NCBI RefSeq assembly: GCF_028416595.1
Contig: NZ_JAMQKC010000002.1
Span: forward strand, 186,001-250,000
Source: Aquibacillus salsiterrae
GTDB lineage: Bacteria > Bacillota > Bacilli > Bacillales > Amphibacillaceae
Reading direction: 5' to 3'
DNA length: 64,000 nt
Position numbers and translations under genes: made by a program. The notes under the pieces were generated by a model. It made no database searches. It was not told the origin of the DNA and worked only from the letters and a program-made list of their open reading frames with translations. Of the stretch, positions 16,371 to 25,413 are shown piece after piece; the stretch's first letter is position 1; each line of letters starts with the position of its first letter.

Positions 16371-18530
16371 ATGGGAACCCAAACAAACCGTTTAACAGCA
16401 ATTATCATTACCATTCTATTGATTTTTTCGATACCTACATTTGTTTTCGCTGATAATTACTCTATGCCATTACATAAGGAAGATAGGAAAGACCTAAGCC
16501 CCAAATTATCAAACGAAGGTAAAACAAAATCAATTATGACCGGAGATTCAATTAATTTGGATGAAGTGAATAGACGCAGAATTTTAGTTAAGTTAGCAAA
16601 GGGTGCATCTGTTGACTTTCAACAATTTGGCTTAAACCAAGAGGAGACATCAGATTCCTTAGTTAAAAGGGGTTATCAAGTTGTTTCTGTTCCAGAGGGT
16701 ATCAATTTTTCCAAAGCTTTAAGCGTGTTAAGCGGAACAAATAGTATAACTTTTGCAGAGCCTGATTACAATCGAAACATGAAATTTGTACCAAGTGATC
16801 CAAACTATAACAAACAGTGGTACTTAAACAAGCTAAATATGACAAAAGCATGGGATGTTACTAAAGGTTCAAGTGATGTCACTATTGCAATCCTTGATAC
16901 GGGGGTTGATGCAAGCCACCCGGATTTACAAGGAAGGTTATTGCCTGGGTATGATTTTGTTGAAGATGATAATGACCCAAATGATGAACATGGGCATGGT
17001 ACGCAAGTTGCAGGTGTTATAGCAGCTAACTCCAATCAAATTGGTATCACTGGTATCGATTTTAAAGCGAAAATATTACCAGTAAAGGTAGCAAATAAAG
17101 AAGGAAAAGCAGCTATTTCAGATGTAGTTGACGGTATTTATTACGCGATTGACCAAGGTGCAGATGTTATCAATATGAGTTACGGAACCTATGAGTTTAG
17201 TTCCTCAGAAAATGAAGCTTTGTGGGAGGCTTACGATGCAGGTATCGTTCTTGTCGCCGCTGCGGGTAACGATGATACCACTGAGCTGTCTTATCCAGCA
17301 GCATATACTCCTGTAATCTCTGTAGGTGCGATTAACAAAGTAAATGAGCCTACAATCTTTTCTAATTACGGACCAACAACAGATGTAGCTGCACCAGGGG
17401 AAAACATTTTAAGTACGTATTTGGACGAATCTTATGCCTATGATTCTGGTACGTCTTTCTCAGCGCCAATGGTCAGTGGCTTGGCTGGACTATTAATAGC
17501 AGAGCATCCAACATGGACCCCTGCACAAATAGAGTGGGTACTTGAAGCGAGTGCATCACATAATGAGCAATCAGAATGGGTAGAAAAAGGGGGATATGGT
17601 GTTGTCAATGGATACAAAGCATTAATGATGACTAATTTACCATCGCTTGACACCGATGCCCCTGATGTTGAAGAAAGTGCAATAGCCATTCGGTTAAATC
17701 AAACAAGGGAAGAAAAAATAGAGTTACCGATGGACGTAGACTGGGTGAAATTCAAAGTGGAAAAAGAAGGACAAGGAACTATTTCAGTGACAAACGTTGC
17801 TAGTCAGCTAGATTTAATTGGAGAACTTTATCAATATGAAGACGGCAAGCAAGTTAAATCCTATGAAATAGATGAACATGACATGGGTGAAGATGAAAGT
17901 CTTACAATGAACTTTCAACCAGGGACATACTATTTAGCTATTTATGATGTTTACAATCATTGGGCTACTCAAGCTTATCGCTTAAAGGTAGCTTTTGAGG
18001 GGATTGGCATTTATCCGGATGTCCTATCTTACCGTAAAGAAATTGAATTTCTAAGTGACAAAGGCATCATTCATGGTTTTCCTGATGGAACCTTTAAACC
18101 CACAGAAAACGTGACAAGACTACAAGCTGTACAAATGATTCTTAATCAGATGGGAATTAATATAGAAGACGAAGTAGTCCGAGACCCTGGTTTTACTGAT
18201 ATTCAAGAAGGTATGTATGGGTACAAAGCAGTAGCTAAGGCAGTTGAATTAGGATTTATAACTGGGCGAGAGGATAGTACGTTTGACCCAACCGGGGAAT
18301 TAACAAGAGCTCAAATGGCTGTTATCATGGCAAAAGCATTTGAATTAGAGGGAAGCGGGACAGCCGCTTTTGAAGATGTTCCGGCTGATCACTGGGCATT
18401 TGAGGAAATTGATGCGTTAGCTTATAATGGAATTGCGAAGGGTTATCCAGATGCTACCTTTAAACCCAATGAAAAAATAAGTCGTGAACATTTTTCCATT
18501 TTCATGTATAAATATTTGACTAATTTGTAA
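16371..18530 (+). CDS. Subtilisin-like serine protease with SLH anchor
   Basis: 719-residue secreted subtilase (S8 family). Signal peptide to about 28 (TFVFA-DN), inhibitor-like propeptide (about 65-140, ILVKLAKG...ITFAEPDYN), and catalytic domain about 150-420. The triad is D176 (AILDTGVD), H209 (EHGHGTQVAG) and S362 (SGTSFSAPM), with oxyanion N300 (AAAGND). A beta-sandwich like bacterial prepeptidase C-terminal domains follows (about 440-550). Three SLH repeats (about 555-719; VTRLQAV, LTRAQMA, ISREHFS) hold it at the surface. It could process surface proteins or degrade external protein. A terminator follows. Confidence 0.88.
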   Translation: MGTQTNRLTAIIITILLIFSIPTFVFADNYSMPLHKEDRKDLSPKLSNEGKTKSIMTGDSINLDEVNRRRILVKLAKGASVDFQQFGLNQEETSDSLVKRGYQVVSVPEGINFSKALSVLSGTNSITFAEPDYNRNMKFVPSDPNYNKQWYLNKLNMTKAWDVTKGSSDVTIAILDTGVDASHPDLQGRLLPGYDFVEDDNDPNDEHGHGTQVAGVIAANSNQIGITGIDFKAKILPVKVANKEGKAAISDVVDGIYYAIDQGADVINMSYGTYEFSSSENEALWEAYDAGIVLVAAAGNDDTTELSYPAAYTPVISVGAINKVNEPTIFSNYGPTTDVAAPGENILSTYLDESYAYDSGTSFSAPMVSGLAGLLIAEHPTWTPAQIEWVLEASASHNEQSEWVEKGGYGVVNGYKALMMTNLPSLDTDAPDVEESAIAIRLNQTREEKIELPMDVDWVKFKVEKEGQGTISVTNVASQLDLIGELYQYEDGKQVKSYEIDEHDMGEDESLTMNFQPGTYYLAIYDVYNHWATQAYRLKVAFEGIGIYPDVLSYRKEIEFLSDKGIIHGFPDGTFKPTENVTRLQAVQMILNQMGINIEDEVVRDPGFTDIQEGMYGYKAVAKAVELGFITGREDSTFDPTGELTRAQMAVIMAKAFELEGSGTAAFEDVPADHWAFEEIDALAYNGIAKGYPDATFKPNEKISREHFSIFMYKYLTNL

Positions 18531-18598
18531 TATTATAGTAAACTAATAGTAATGAACTTGTAAAACTTTTAATCCCTTAGTAATAAATATAAAGATGG

Positions 18599-18630
18599 AC
18601 CCCATAAACTATTGTTTGTGGGGTTTTTTC
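18599..18630 (+). terminator. Intrinsic terminator of the subtilase gene
   Basis: CCCCATAAAC / GTTTGTGGGG stem with a TATT loop and a T run. Confidence 0.88.
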
Positions 18631-18636
18631 TTGTTG

Positions 18637-18722
18637 TCTAGCTCCGGGCGTCTAGCACTTCGGGCATAGGTCAATCCCTTTTGTGGCAAAAGAGCGCCAC
18701 GTCAGGGCTTGGCTTATGCCTT
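18637..18722 (+). repeat. Dispersed palindromic intergenic repeat
   Basis: GTCTAGCTCCGGGCG head, CTTCGGGCATAGG...CTTATGCC arms and a GTGGC...GCCAC inner stem. It lacks the GGCGCC...GCTTTTCTTA tail. Between here and the SLH gene at 18866 only leader sequence is seen. Confidence 0.75.
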
Positions 18723-18865
18723 GATATCGTTCGAGAATGGTTTATATCGATTTCCTTTACTTTCCAGTCGAAAAATAGTAGTTTTTGTCCTTCCAAGTCG
18801 AACCCTTATCGTTTAATATAAAGGAGACTAGATATCGAAACAAACAAGGGAGGACAATTTAAACT

Positions 18866-19687
18866 ATGTTTAACAAGATCGCGAAGAAAGTTATGGTTAT
18901 CTCTTTATCCGTTTCCTTAGCTGCAACTGTATTTGCCTCAAGTGTGTCAGCAGCAGTAACTTTTACTGATATTAAAAAAGGAGACTCTCATTTTGAAGCT
19001 GTCAATTCTTTAGCAGCTGCTGGAGTAATAAAAGGCTATCCAGGAGGAACGTTTGGTCCTTACAATGAGCTACAACGTCAGCATGGTGCTGTTTTATTTC
19101 AAAAGTCTCTTAACTTAGCAATTCCGACAGATTATTTAAGTAGATTATCAAAGTATTATACAGATGTTGATGAGACTAATGATTATGCGGAGCAAATAGC
19201 TGCTGTAACCCCGGACATTTTCACTGGTGGTGGTGGGGCGTTTAGACCAGTTGAAAAAATGACTCGTGAACAAATGGCTACAACAATGGTAAAAGCCCTT
19301 GGATTAAAGGATAATGGTAAAGAAACGACAATCAATTTAAATAATGTTAGTGATTCGCATAAGCAAAATGTTAAAATCTTTGCGCAATATGGTATTACGA
19401 ATCAATTACAAGATTTTAAACCAAGAGATCCGGTCACACGTGCACAGTTTGCAACATTTTTGCAAAAATCATTATTAGTAGCAATTCCGCATAGTATTAA
19501 CTTAAATTCTGGTATAACGATGTTTGATCGTGCAGTAGAAATTACACTTAATGTGTCAAATCCTTCTAATTATCAAGTATTTGTTGATGGCAAAGAATTG
19601 CTATACAAAAATGGTAAATTTGTTGGAGTAGTAGAAGCAACGAAAACCGATGAAGTGAAACAGAGCTTAGTCATAATTAAGAAGTAA
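18866..19687 (+). CDS. Secreted SLH-domain protein
   Basis: 273-residue exported protein made almost only of three SLH repeats after a signal peptide (cleavage near SVSAAVTF, about 30). Repeat cores are VIKGYPGGTFGPYNELQRQH, IFTGGGGAFRPVEKMTREQM and YGITNQLQDFKPRDPVTRAQ. The last 70 residues (about 205-273) form a short beta-rich tail with no recognised domain. It may be a wall-polymer-binding structural protein. Strong leader ribosome binding site GGGAGGACAA. Third consecutive SLH gene. Confidence 0.8.
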   Translation: MFNKIAKKVMVISLSVSLAATVFASSVSAAVTFTDIKKGDSHFEAVNSLAAAGVIKGYPGGTFGPYNELQRQHGAVLFQKSLNLAIPTDYLSRLSKYYTDVDETNDYAEQIAAVTPDIFTGGGGAFRPVEKMTREQMATTMVKALGLKDNGKETTINLNNVSDSHKQNVKIFAQYGITNQLQDFKPRDPVTRAQFATFLQKSLLVAIPHSINLNSGITMFDRAVEITLNVSNPSNYQVFVDGKELLYKNGKFVGVVEATKTDEVKQSLVIIKK

Positions 19688-19740
19688 TAACCTTGGGCAT
19701 ATGCTTACTATAGAGTAGGACATGCCTGTCTTATCTTTTA

Positions 19741-19788
19741 AAAAAAGACTTATCCTCTCTTACTTAGTAGAGGATAAGTCTTTTTTCT
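19741..19788. terminator. Bidirectional terminator
   Basis: AAAAGACTTATCCTCT pairs with AGAGGATAAGTCTTTT, with an A run before and a T run after. It can serve both the SLH gene (plus) and the LCP gene (minus). Confidence 0.9.
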
Positions 19789-19863
19789 ATCGTAGGTAAT
19801 GATGTTAACTAATTATAGGCCCAATGTTATACAGACGCGTTGGCAAGAATTGATTACCGTTTG

Positions 19864-20892
19864 TTACTCGGTTGAAGATTCAGTTTGTTGATTGTCTAAT
19901 TGTAAATGTGATTGTAACATTTGTTTCTTCTCAGCTAAATCTTCTTCATCTAGTTGGTAGTAGTACACGTCCTCAGGCCAATAGTCATAACCTTTTAGTG
20001 TAAACGATTCAATATCGATTTTTCCTTTTGCTCCATACGATGCAAGATTTTTCATTTCACTGAATTTCATGTTTGTTTCCATGTTGTTACCAACTGCATC
20101 AATAACATTATCAATCTTGAAGATTGATCCTAGCGAAGTACCTTTATCAATAATAGCCTTTAAGATTTGCTGCTGGCGAAGCCCGCGCTGAATATCATTG
20201 TCCATCTTTCTTGTTCTAGCGAGTGCCAATGCCTCTTCACCGTTTAATTCTTGTTCACCTGGTAACAAATGAATGGCATTCTTTACGTCTTTTGAATTTT
20301 GCTCCCACACTTCTTTTTGGACGTCGACAGTTATGCCGTCTAATGCGTCAACAACGTCGATAAAAGCATTAAAATTCATTTTAACATAATAGTCGATAGG
20401 AATATCAAATAGCTGTTCTACTGTTTCGATTGTTGCTTGTGGACCTCCATATGCATGAGCGTGTGTTATTTTGTCCTTATACCCGACTTCAGGAATATAA
20501 ACATAGGAATCTCTAGGAATACTTAACATCTTTACACTTTTATCTTCGCGGTTTAAGGTAGCAAGAATAAGAGCATCCGATAAAGCATTTCCATTTGTTC
20601 CTCTTTTTTTACTAGCGTCGACGCCAATAAATAAAATCGAAACATTTTCTTTAGATTTGTCTGATTTCTTTTCATCTGAACTATTCTCTTGATCTACTTT
20701 ATCTCTTTCAAGCGGATTATAAGAACCATCGGCTGCATCAGCAGCTTTATTGTAGATATACGCTCCATAGACTGAGGTAGCCCCTGCTAGAAAGAGAAGG
20801 GGGACAAGTATCCAAAAAATTCTTTTTCTTGTTTTATGTTTAGCCTTGCGCTTTTGAACTCGTGACTTATTGTTATAATTAGTTGGTTTCAT
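19864..20892 (-). CDS. LytR-CpsA-Psr (LCP) family wall-polymer ligase
   Basis: 342-residue LCP phosphotransferase, family of TagT/TagU/TagV, which transfer teichoic acid or other wall polymers from lipid carriers to peptidoglycan. A basic cytoplasmic tail (KRKAKHKTRKR) precedes one membrane helix (about 24-46). The extracellular LCP domain starts FIGVDASKKRGTNGNALSDA, and also has SIPRDSYVYIPEVG, THAHAYGGPQATIETVE and LARTRKMDNDIQRGLRQQQI; the arginines and aspartates bind the polyprenyl pyrophosphate group. In an SLH-protein organism it may attach the secondary wall polymer that anchors the three proteins encoded upstream; that link is inference. Confidence 0.88.
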   Translation of the reverse strand: MKPTNYNNKSRVQKRKAKHKTRKRIFWILVPLLFLAGATSVYGAYIYNKAADAADGSYNPLERDKVDQENSSDEKKSDKSKENVSILFIGVDASKKRGTNGNALSDALILATLNREDKSVKMLSIPRDSYVYIPEVGYKDKITHAHAYGGPQATIETVEQLFDIPIDYYVKMNFNAFIDVVDALDGITVDVQKEVWEQNSKDVKNAIHLLPGEQELNGEEALALARTRKMDNDIQRGLRQQQILKAIIDKGTSLGSIFKIDNVIDAVGNNMETNMKFSEMKNLASYGAKGKIDIESFTLKGYDYWPEDVYYYQLDEEDLAEKKQMLQSHLQLDNQQTESSTE

Positions 20893-21199
20893 TTAACAAA
20901 CTCCTTTTAATGCACATGCTACTGTACATTTTACTACGAATTTATCTCTTCGTAAATTCATATTTATGTTACAATTCATGTCGAAATGATTACAATTTCG
21001 TGAAAAGTATAGAAGATTCGCGGGAAATCGGTCGAAAAATTAAATAAAATCTTTATATCTTTGATTACTTTTTAATAGATAAGTCATTCGACAAGACTAT
21101 AAAACGAATTGGATTAAATTGAAATGATTTGTTTGTCGGCCCCTTTAACACGATTACTTATTTCGAATAGTCTTTAGTACAGCAAGCGAATGGGGGATA

Positions 21200-21334
21200 A
21201 TGATGACCAAACTGAAAACGGAACAGTTAAAAAAACTATTGTTACAAATGCGTGAAATGGGAAATGACGGGACATCTTTTGAAGATATCATGTCAGAAAT
21301 TGAAAGCTATCTTGTTCGAGTCGTGAAAGAGTAG
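21200..21334 (+). CDS. Small hypothetical protein, 44 residues
   Basis: Short open frame beginning MMTKLKTEQLKKLLLQMREM and ending IESYLVRVVKE, largely helical and amphipathic. GGGGG at 21192-21196 precedes two adjacent ATG codons; the second (21203) has the better spacing. It stands alone between the divergent LCP gene and the corA gene, followed by a repeat copy. I do not recognise the family. The ribosome binding site and helical heptad-like pattern support a real gene, but no function is offered. Confidence 0.5.
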   Translation: MMTKLKTEQLKKLLLQMREMGNDGTSFEDIMSEIESYLVRVVKE

Positions 21335-21347
21335 ACGGATGTAATAA

Positions 21348-21416
21348 GCAAAGCGCAAGTCCTTGGTCAGACCAGAGGAGCTAGGCGCTGTAGCTAGACA
21401 GCTCTTGGATCTTTTC
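21348..21416 (-). repeat. Dispersed intergenic repeat, minus orientation
   Basis: AAAGCGCAAG...CTTGGTCAGACC...GGAGCTAGGCGC...GTAGCTAGACAGCTCTTGG: the reverse complement of the GTCTAGCTCC...GGCGC...GCGCTTT family. Confidence 0.7.
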
Positions 21417-21430
21417 TTATCTTTTCAAAA

Positions 21431-21463
21431 AAAGGTCTCCCAATTATGAGTGGGGAGACCTTT
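21431..21463 (-). terminator. Terminator of corA
   Basis: GGTCTCCC / GGGAGACC stem just past the corA stop. The T run reads on the minus strand (A run at 21427-21433). Confidence 0.85.
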
Positions 21464-21464
21464 A

Positions 21465-22412
21465 TTAAAACCAACCTTTTCGTTTAAACCAGATATACAT
21501 CAGTAAGGCGATAATTCCCATTAAAATCAATATCGTGAAATATCCATATTGCCAAGACAATTCAGGCATGTTGGTAAAATTCATACCATAAATACCAGCA
21601 ATAAAAGTTAATGGAGCGAAAATAGACGTAATAATCGTTAACACTTTCATTACTTCATTTGTTTGGTGGGAGTTGATGGATAAATAATTGTCACGAATAT
21701 CATTCGTTATTTCGCGGTTGGAGGATACCATTTCGGATAATTTAAGCAGATGATCATAAATGTCTGCGAAATATTCTTTTCTTTCCTTAATCCCCTCTAG
21801 GTGACTAGAATTCAACATGCGATAAAAAAGATCTCGAACTGGGTTAATTGTATGCCTTAATCGCAGTAACTCGTGGCGAATATCAAATAAGCGGTCAAGG
21901 AGAATATCCATTGATTCATCGTTTGTATTATCTTCAATGTCGTTTAACTCATCCTCAATTTCGTAAATGCTTGGAAAATAGTTATCGACAATCTTATCCA
22001 ATACTTCATAAAAGATTCGGTATTCATCCCATTTAGATAAATCCTGTATTTTGGCTAATCGATTCCAAACTTGGTCGATTTCTCTAGAAGATTTATTATG
22101 ATAAGTAACAATGTAATCATCCCCTAGGAAGAAATCGTGCTCTTCTTTAGTAAGGTCAGTTGGATTAATGGCGTGAGTGATAAAAAAAGAAAAGTCATCG
22201 TAATAATCCAATTTCGGCCGTTGTAAGCTATGGATACAGTCCTCAATAGCTAAAGGGTGGAAATGAAGTTCAGAATCTAACTGATTAATTTCTTCTTCGG
22301 TAGGTTCATTAAAATCAATCCAAAACCAATCGTAGTCCAAGGATTGTAGTTCATTAATGGATGGAAGCTCTATTCGTTTCAATTCTTTTGTAATAGCGAC
22401 TATTTTGATCAT
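21465..22412 (-). CDS. corA: CorA-type divalent cation (Mg2+/Co2+) transporter
   Basis: 315-residue CorA channel subunit. A large acidic cytoplasmic funnel domain (1-250) is followed by two C-terminal helices. The selectivity motif is readable as YGMNF (GMN at 276-278), with the short extracellular loop TNMPELSW and a basic C-terminus KRKGWF. It works as a homopentamer in the inner membrane. Monocistronic, with a terminator directly after the stop. Confidence 0.9.
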   Translation of the reverse strand: MIKIVAITKELKRIELPSINELQSLDYDWFWIDFNEPTEEEINQLDSELHFHPLAIEDCIHSLQRPKLDYYDDFSFFITHAINPTDLTKEEHDFFLGDDYIVTYHNKSSREIDQVWNRLAKIQDLSKWDEYRIFYEVLDKIVDNYFPSIYEIEDELNDIEDNTNDESMDILLDRLFDIRHELLRLRHTINPVRDLFYRMLNSSHLEGIKERKEYFADIYDHLLKLSEMVSSNREITNDIRDNYLSINSHQTNEVMKVLTIITSIFAPLTFIAGIYGMNFTNMPELSWQYGYFTILILMGIIALLMYIWFKRKGWF

Positions 22413-22485
22413 GTTGGAAAAACCCCTTCTTTATTTAGTTTATCGCAAGGTGAGGGGTGTACTCAAGTCCGGTGTAGTTCAATTA

Positions 22486-22553
22486 AGAAAAGCGCAGGGC
22501 GCCTTGGTCTGACCTCAGGCGGGCTAGGCGCTGTAGCTAGACAGCTCTTGCAT
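22486..22553 (-). repeat. Dispersed intergenic repeat, minus orientation
   Basis: AAGAAAAGCGCAGGGCGCCT...CTGACCTCAGGCGGGCTAGGCGC...GCTAGACAGCTCTTG: a second minus-orientation copy about 1.1 kb from the previous one, so the two flank corA. Confidence 0.75.
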
Positions 22554-22561
22554 TTTTTACT

Positions 22562-22592
22562 TAAAAAAAGACGACAAATCAATGTCGTCCAC
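22562..22592 (-). terminator. Terminator overlapping the stop of the PilZ-like gene
   Basis: GACGACA / TGTCGTC stem with a minus-strand T run (A run at 22563-22569). The stem includes the last codons of the gene. Confidence 0.7.
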
Positions 22593-22953
22593 CAACTAAT
22601 TCTTTTGTATGAAATCTTTCTACAGGAGTTCCGGTAATTTGGAAATAATTGTTATCTGCTGAAACAATTTTCAAGCCATATGTATTGGATTCTGTAGTTT
22701 CTTGAGACCAGATTACTTCACCAAAAATTTGGTTGTGGGAAGAAGAACTTAAACAACTTAAACAAATATCTAAAACAAGGTGCTGTCCGATTGTAAATAC
22801 CTTCTCAGTTGAAAAACTTAAGGTTTCGGGACCAAGGCTATCCATACGTAGTGGTAAAGATTCTTTTCGTAAAGATAATCCCTCAACTGTTGTCACAGTC
22901 GCATCCAATATTAAAGGCTGGTTTAAGCAGGCTGCATTATTAAGCTTGTCCAA
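22579..22953 (-). CDS. Possible PilZ-like domain protein
   Basis: 124-residue cytoplasmic protein. The layout suggests a PilZ-like beta-barrel: DSLGPETLSFSTEKVFTIGQ resembles the DIS-GG-LRF segment, and GEVIWSQETTESNTYGLKIV resembles the G-x-V-W ... YG-x-x-F strand pair near the end. The arginine-rich RxxxR motif that binds c-di-GMP is not seen: the equivalent stretch near residue 30-36 (KESLPLRMD) keeps only one arginine, so c-di-GMP binding is doubtful. The call rests on weak pattern similarity. It is followed by an intrinsic terminator and not obviously in an operon. Confidence 0.4.
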   Translation of the reverse strand: MDKLNNAACLNQPLILDATVTTVEGLSLRKESLPLRMDSLGPETLSFSTEKVFTIGQHLVLDICLSCLSSSSHNQIFGEVIWSQETTESNTYGLKIVSADNNYFQITGTPVERFHTKELVGGRH

Positions 22954-23076
22954 CTTTTAATCATCTCCCTCATATTAAAAAATTTAAAAACAACAAACAG
23001 ATGCTATTAACACTAACTTTAATTTATTAAGTTGTCAATATTGTCAGAAAAGTAAAACATTTATAGCAACAAAAAT

Positions 23077-23106
23077 AATCTGACTCTCTAAAAAGAGAGC
23101 CAGATT
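23077..23106 (-). terminator. Terminator of the DUF1540 gene
   Basis: AATCTG and CTCTCT pair with AGAGAG and CAGATT (one mismatch region), with a minus-strand T run. Located 17 bases past the stop. Confidence 0.8.
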
Positions 23107-23122
23107 GGACTAGAAGGGATAT

Positions 23123-23278
23123 TTATTCTTTTGGCTCGAACGTTTGGCAATCTGTTTCGCGTTGATTTGCAGCTTGCTTTCCGGAGTGACTAACAACGTA
23201 AATAGCGTCTGCGGCACACTTATTTCCTTGTGCCCAATAGTGACAGTTTTTTACCTCACATAATACATCTTGAGCCAA
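23123..23278 (-). CDS. DUF1540 small cysteine-rich protein
   Basis: 51-residue protein starting MAQDVLCEVKNCHYWAQGNK, with cysteines at 7, 12, 21 and 44. This is the CxxxxC...C...C pattern of DUF1540, a small putative metal-binding family common in spore formers. The start is TTG at 23278, eight bases after GGAGG; no ATG is available. Between 22954 and 23123 there is only the upstream gene's leader and this gene's terminator. Function unknown. Confidence 0.75.
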   Translation of the reverse strand: MAQDVLCEVKNCHYWAQGNKCAADAIYVVSHSGKQAANQRETDCQTFEPKE

Positions 23279-23423
23279 TTGAAACACCTCCTGTAACTAT
23301 ATCATGCGAAAAAATGCTTTCAGTCATTCCTGTAAAAAACTACATATTTTTAAGCGAAGTTGGATAAATTAAGAAAAGCTCAATATAGCACCTGCGCAAG
23401 ACAGTTCATGTCTAACTTATAAA

Positions 23424-23452
23424 TAAAACCAGCCCAAATGGACTGGTTTAAC
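23424..23452 (-). terminator. Terminator of the first NlpC/P60 gene
   Basis: AAACCAG / CTGGTTT stem with internal CC/GG mismatch and a minus-strand T-rich stretch, a few bases past the stop at 23455. Confidence 0.7.
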
Positions 23453-23454
23453 AA

Positions 23455-24234
23455 TTACTTTAAGAAGCTTCCGTAGCCTGCAAAATGTTGACTCCAATAA
23501 GGGTTGCTTAAACTTGATTTTTGAACACCACTTGAGCTTGCGTGTACAAAGGAGTTGTCTCCGACGTAAATTCCCATATGGCTAATACCACTTTTGTACG
23601 TATCTTTGAAAAATACTAAGTCACCCATTTCTGGACTGGACAATTTAGTTGATTGTTTGTAGTAATCAGCGGAAGAGACGCGAGAAATATCAAGACCTGC
23701 CTTATTAAAGGCGTACCAAATAAAACCACTGCAATCAAATCCAGATGGTGTAGTACCACCCCATTTATATGGCGTGCCGATTAATTTCGTTGCTTGTTCA
23801 ACTACCAACTGGCTTTTGCTCACTGAAGCAATCTTAGCTGTTGGTTCTGATGATGCTGTTTCACCTTTTAAGTTTAGGCTCTGACCCGCATAAATCATAT
23901 CTGACTTTAAATTGTTAAACTGCTTTAGATTAGTGATTGTAACTCCAGTTGTATTACTAATTTTCCAAAGCGTATCACCAGCTTTAACTACATAAGTAGA
24001 CCCAGTTGAAGTAGACTCGCTAGTTTGTAATTGTTGATTCGGGAAAATGACATTACTTGATAGATTATTAACCGATTTTAACTGGTTGACAGTTGTCCCA
24101 TATTTCTGAGCAATCGACCAAAGGGAATCACCTGATTGAACAGTATAAGTTGCGGCACTAGCGGTAGAGGAAAATCCAGTTCCGATTGTAAACGCTGTCG
24201 CAAGTGAAAGTAACGTCTTCGTAGTTTTCTTCAT
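23455..24234 (-). CDS. Secreted LysM-LysM-NlpC/P60 peptidoglycan endopeptidase
   Basis: 259-residue autolysin-type protein. Signal peptide to about 27 (SSTASA-ATY), two LysM modules (YTVQSGDSLWSIAQKYGTTV at about 29 and YVVKAGDTLWKISNTTGVTI at about 80), then NlpC/P60 (about 140-259). The catalytic cysteine is in PSGFDCSGFIWYAFNKAG, with histidine in SGISHMGIYVGDNSFVHASS. This family (LytE/LytF/CwlS type) cleaves D-Glu-meso-DAP bonds in stem peptides. It is a close paralogue of the next gene on the same strand, with one more LysM. Confidence 0.9.
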   Translation of the reverse strand: MKKTTKTLLSLATAFTIGTGFSSTASAATYTVQSGDSLWSIAQKYGTTVNQLKSVNNLSSNVIFPNQQLQTSESTSTGSTYVVKAGDTLWKISNTTGVTITNLKQFNNLKSDMIYAGQSLNLKGETASSEPTAKIASVSKSQLVVEQATKLIGTPYKWGGTTPSGFDCSGFIWYAFNKAGLDISRVSSADYYKQSTKLSSPEMGDLVFFKDTYKSGISHMGIYVGDNSFVHASSSGVQKSSLSNPYWSQHFAGYGSFLK

Positions 24235-24428
24235 TCATTCCATCTCCTTGTTGTTAGATCATGTTGTTAAATCGAGTATAGCATGGAATTGTCGAAAAAT
24301 AGCGAATGTTATAGATTTGTAACTCTACTTAACGAATTTGACATAATAGTGGGGAAAATTGCTAGAATTGGATCTTTTGACCATAAATTGATCTATATAA
24401 GCTAGACAGATTTTTTTTGTTATTTAAC

Positions 24429-24455
24429 AAAAAAAGGACTAGAATCTACTAGTCC
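24429..24455 (-). terminator. Terminator enclosing the stop codon of the second NlpC/P60 gene
   Basis: GGACTAG / CTAGTCC stem (24436-24442 with 24449-24455) and minus-strand T run. The gene's TAG stop (24449-24451) lies inside the stem. Confidence 0.8.
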
Positions 24456-25195
24456 TTAAATCTACCATATGAGTAAAAGTGTTCACTCCAATAAGAATTA
24501 CTTAAGCTAGAAATTTGAACCCCATCTGAGCTCGCATGAACAAATGAATTATTACCTATGTAAATTCCCATATGTGATATACCTGGTTTGTATGTCCCTG
24601 CAAAGAATACAAAATCACCTTTTTCAGGTTTATCTAACTTGGTTGACTGCTTATAATAACTTAAGGATGATTTACGTTCCACATCTTTTCCAGACTTGTT
24701 AAGAACATAATAAATGAAACCACTACAATCAAAACCACTAGGGGAAGAACCACCAAACACGTATTTCGTTCCAACTAACTTTGTAGCTTCATTTATTAGG
24801 TTTGTAACGTCTTTGTCTACATCTGCAGCAAGTTGAACAATTTCTTCTTTATCACTGTCGCTAGTTAACTTTAATACTTGTCCAATTCTGATAACATCAG
24901 ATGAGAGGCTGTTAATTTTTTTTAGATTTGTAACAGATACACCAGTTTTTTTACTAATTCCCCAAAGCGTATCACCCGCTTTAACTGAATATGTATTTGC
25001 TGATGCTATGGACGCAGTAGATTTAGCATCTTGTTTGTTATTCGTAGCTACTAGTTTACTAGAGATGCCGTTAGGGTATGTTTCTTTTATAGAGATGGCT
25101 TGTTTAGTTGCAGTTGCTGCTTCTACATAAGGTGAAAAACCAAATGATGTAGCAATTAAAGCGGTTGCAGTAATCGTCATTAAAGTCTTTTTCAT
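24449..25195 (-). CDS. Secreted LysM-NlpC/P60 peptidoglycan endopeptidase
   Basis: 248-residue protein. Signal peptide to about 26 (YVEA-ATA), one LysM (YSVKAGDTLWGISKKTGVSV, about 69-112), a linker, and NlpC/P60 (about 130-248) with PSGFDCSGFIYYVLNKSG and GISHMGIYIGNNSFVHASSD. Its last 120 residues are near-identical in pattern to the neighbouring paralogue (23455-24234), so the pair arose by duplication. In place of the first LysM it has an unrelated 35-residue segment (about 30-65). Wall remodelling during growth or division is the likely role. Confidence 0.9.
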   Translation of the reverse strand: MKKTLMTITATALIATSFGFSPYVEAATATKQAISIKETYPNGISSKLVATNNKQDAKSTASIASANTYSVKAGDTLWGISKKTGVSVTNLKKINSLSSDVIRIGQVLKLTSDSDKEEIVQLAADVDKDVTNLINEATKLVGTKYVFGGSSPSGFDCSGFIYYVLNKSGKDVERKSSLSYYKQSTKLDKPEKGDFVFFAGTYKPGISHMGIYIGNNSFVHASSDGVQISSLSNSYWSEHFYSYGRFKD

Positions 25196-25413
25196 TACAA
25201 CTTTCTCCTTTTTCTTATACCATTTTTTAAATTAAAGCCATTATAGCATAGGAATCTAGTGAAAATGGTAGTTGTAATAGAATTGTAAAGTTTGTGCTTA
25301 AAATGTAATCTTTGACAAAATTAGCAAATTTAACGTCCAAGCAAATAAGTGGTTGAAAGAAATGAAATTATTTAGGATGGAATGGAAAACAGCTTAGGAA
25401 GGGAAGTGATGAA

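Noticed and set aside
22579-22953. c-di-GMP receptor of the PilZ family
   Set aside because: Fold-like pattern only; the arginine-rich ligand motif is not present, so it was listed as PilZ-like with low confidence and not used as evidence for c-di-GMP signalling.
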